Assembly (NCBI RefSeq): GCF_002210165.1
Contig: NZ_AQQP01000002.1
Location: forward strand, 186,001-250,000
Source of the DNA: Phaeobacter sp. 22II1-1F12B
Lineage (GTDB): Bacteria; Pseudomonadota; Alphaproteobacteria; Rhodobacterales; Rhodobacteraceae
Direction: 5' to 3'
Length of the DNA stretch: 64,000 nt
The position numbers were made by a program, and so were the translations under genes. How positions within the stretch are numbered: position 1 is the stretch's first letter; each line of letters begins with the position of its first letter. Under the pieces are notes generated by a model that had not been told where the DNA came from, searched no databases, and worked only from the letters and a program-made list of their open reading frames with translations. Positions 62,371 to 64,000 of this stretch are shown in pieces.

Positions 62371-63326
62371 TTCAGCCACCCCAGCCATCTGTCGCGGATC
62401 GTGCCGAGAATACCCTTGGGAAACCACAGGTTCACCACGATCAGCAGAACACCGATCACGATCAGGTAGGCGGTGGTAATCCCGCTAAGGCGATCAATCA
62501 GCATGGTCATGACTGCCGTGCCGAGGAGCGGCCCCAGCAACGTGCCCGGCCCGCCGATCAGCGTATAAAGCAGCGCCTCGATGGAGTTCTGGAACCCGGC
62601 AAAGGACGACCCGATATAGCCGAACATCAGCCCGTAAAGCGCCCCCGCCGTACCAGAAATAGTGCCCGACACGGTAAAGGCGGTCAGCTTGATCGCATAA
62701 GTGTCAAAGCCCAGCATCTGGGTGCGCGGCTCATTCTCGCGTACCGCCACGAACAGCCGCCCCAGCGGCCCCTGCGTGATCGCGAAAAGCACCGCCAGCA
62801 CCACCGTAAAGATCAGCAGCGCAAGGTTGAACCGCGCCGTGTCCGAGGTCATGTCGACGACCATTCCGAACAGCCCAAAGCTGCGCGCATCGGTCGGCAG
62901 GGTCAGCCCCTGATCGCCACCGGTGATATTGGTGAACTGCAGCGTCATCAGGTAACCCGCCTGCGCGAACATCAGCGTGACAATCATAAAAGACACGGCC
63001 TGCGTACGCAGCGCCAGCAGACCTATCACCAGCGACACGGCAAAGGCACCGACGATCCCAAGAACAAAGGCGACCGGCAGGGTCACGCCCCAATAATAGG
63101 TCGACAGCCCCGCCGCATAAAGACCGGCGGCAAAGAACATCGCATGCCCCAGACTGAGCAGCCCGGTATAGCCCATCAGCATATTATACCCCATCGCAAA
63201 GACCGACAGGATCAGGATGCGGGTCAGCGCGAGCGTCAGATAGGGTGGCAGCACGAATTGCAGCCCGAAAAGGACGATGACCGTGACGACGCAGAGCGCC
63301 AGCAATTTACCATTATGCAGGGTCAT
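62367..63326 (-). CDS. livM: Branched-chain amino-acid-type ABC transporter permease, LivM-like
   Basis: A 319-residue membrane protein with about eight to ten helices. GYNMLMGYTGLLSLGHAMFFAAGLYAAG is the strongly conserved LivM region, and the later GTISGTAGALYGLMFGYIGSSF and IGGPGTLLGPLLGTA are also typical. The ATG at 63326 (MTLHNGKLLAL) is chosen because translation of the open frame upstream would run through the TGTAC repeat in the gap after livH. It pairs with LivH to form the channel. Confidence 0.93.
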   Translation of the reverse strand: MTLHNGKLLALCVVTVIVLFGLQFVLPPYLTLALTRILILSVFAMGYNMLMGYTGLLSLGHAMFFAAGLYAAGLSTYYWGVTLPVAFVLGIVGAFAVSLVIGLLALRTQAVSFMIVTLMFAQAGYLMTLQFTNITGGDQGLTLPTDARSFGLFGMVVDMTSDTARFNLALLIFTVVLAVLFAITQGPLGRLFVAVRENEPRTQMLGFDTYAIKLTAFTVSGTISGTAGALYGLMFGYIGSSFAGFQNSIEALLYTLIGGPGTLLGPLLGTAVMTMLIDRLSGITTAYLIVIGVLLIVVNLWFPKGILGTIRDRWLGWLK

Positions 63327-63350
63327 GGCCGGTGATTTCCGCCTGTCTGA

Positions 63351-63378
63351 TGTACAGGGGGTGTACAGGTTGTGTACG
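63351..63378 (+). repeat. Phased triple TGTAC repeat, site 2
   Basis: TGTACA at 63351, TGTACA at 63362 and TGTACG at 63373, with spacers GGGGG and GGTTG, give an exact 11-bp period. It sits in the 67-bp gap between livH and livM inside the operon. The layout is the same as at 52003-52030: two TGTACA boxes, then TGTACG, with an identical first spacer and a different second spacer. Confidence 0.7.
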
Positions 63379-63393
63379 CGAAACATACAGGCG

Positions 63394-64000
63394 TCATACG
63401 CGGTTTGACCTTCCAAACAGACCCTCGGGCTTGAACACCAGAACAAAGGCGACAAGCAGGGTCGAAAAGATCTTGGCCGCCGTCGGTGAGAAGAAAACCG
63501 AGAGCAACCCGTCGGACATGCCGATCAGGATCGCGGCGGCGATGGTGCCGGGGATCGACCCCAGCCCGCCCACGATCACCACGACAAAGGACAGAAGCAG
63601 CGGGTCGCCCCCCATCAGATAATGGGCCTGCTGATTGGGCACGACCAGCACGCCGCCGATTGCCGCCAGCATCGCGCCGATGGCAAAAACGATGGAATAG
63701 ACCCGGTTCACCGGGATGCCGAAATTCTGCGCCGTCTCGCGGTCGAACTGGGTGGCCCGCATGACCAGCCCCCATTTCGAGCGTTTGAGCATCACCCAGA
63801 GCCCCGCCACCAGCACCAGCGCCATGACCACGGTGAACAGCTTGTAACTGGAGTACCCGAACCACGGCGTGCGGATCGTATAGTAAAACGGCGCATCGAC
63901 GGCTCGGGCATCGGGGCCAAAGCTCATCAGGGTAAGCTGTTGAATGATATAGAGCATTCCGATGGTCGAAACGATGGTGCCTTCGGGATCGTAATTGATC
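63394..64000 (-). CDS. livH: Branched-chain amino-acid-type ABC transporter permease, LivH-like, 5' end outside the window
   Basis: About 201 codons of a LivH-family permease; the frame runs off the right edge of the window (INYDPEGTIVSTIGMLYIIQQL precedes the first internal ATG). GGVLVVPNQQAHYLMGGDPLLLSFVVVIVGGLGSIPGTIAAA and the ending KPEGLFGR are diagnostic. A complete protein would be about 290-340 residues, so roughly a third is missing. It is the promoter-proximal member in view of the livHMGF set. Confidence 0.92.
   Translation of the reverse strand, partial: INYDPEGTIVSTIGMLYIIQQLTLMSFGPDARAVDAPFYYTIRTPWFGYSSYKLFTVVMALVLVAGLWVMLKRSKWGLVMRATQFDRETAQNFGIPVNRVYSIVFAIGAMLAAIGGVLVVPNQQAHYLMGGDPLLLSFVVVIVGGLGSIPGTIAAAILIGMSDGLLSVFFSPTAAKIFSTLLVAFVLVFKPEGLFGRSNRV

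Overview
The window is GC-rich chromosomal or large-replicon DNA with tightly packed, often overlapping operons. I see no tRNA, rRNA, insertion sequence, phage gene or CRISPR array. The pcaDCHGB gene order, the abundance of TRAP, tripartite tricarboxylate and peptide-type ABC transporters, the SqrR/BigR-like regulator, and an isopentenyl-diphosphate isomerase beside a soluble cytochrome c all point to an alphaproteobacterium, most likely of the Roseobacter/Rhodobacteraceae group. That assignment is an inference from content, not from a marker gene.

Region 1 (1-7949): the end of a serine/threonine dehydratase, then a protocatechuate branch operon (pcaD, pcaC, pcaH, pcaG, an unexpected alpha/beta hydrolase, pcaB). 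An MFS transporter and a zinc alcohol dehydrogenase follow. Protocatechuate is ring-opened and carried to 3-oxoadipate. Neither pcaQ nor the later pcaIJF steps are in view. Region 2 (8238-15151): an AraC regulator, a topaquinone copper amine oxidase, a small membrane protein and a TctCBA tripartite transporter. Region 3 (15156-27306): a GntR regulator plus TauE/SafE permease, divergent from a complete peptide-type ABC importer, then a cytoplasmic-looking gamma-glutamyltransferase, an enolase-superfamily enzyme, a SqrR/BigR-like persulfide-type regulator and an amidase.

Region 4 (27422-34321): a 1004-residue ABC-exporter-like protein whose ATPase motifs are all degraded and which carries a C-terminal cyclic-nucleotide-binding domain; a DUF3307-like protein; an outer-membrane beta-barrel paired with a short polysaccharide-export (OPX) protein; a tiny membrane protein; a MarR regulator. 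Region 5 (34660-41694): a second peptide-type ABC importer with a calcineurin-like phosphodiesterase, then Idi and a cytochrome c. Region 6 (41892-51981): iron alcohol dehydrogenase, acyl-CoA ligase and Baeyer-Villiger monooxygenase, divergent from a serine esterase, a TRAP transporter and a TetR regulator. Together these could turn a ketone into an ester, split it, oxidise the alcohol and activate the acid. Region 7 (52053-60929): a CobW GTPase, an amidohydrolase and an XRE-cupin regulator, divergent from a third peptide-type ABC importer. Region 8 (60926-64000): LivF, LivG, LivM and partial LivH.

Two non-coding patterns stand out. One is a dispersed 3'-flanking element: an invariant core followed by two hairpins whose stems differ between copies but stay paired (near 7954, 24115, 27342 and 41728-41829). 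The other is a helically phased triple TGTAC repeat with an 11-bp period and the same layout at two unrelated places (52003 and 63351). Several perfect or near-perfect palindromes sit exactly where operators would be expected (964, 16714, 55332).
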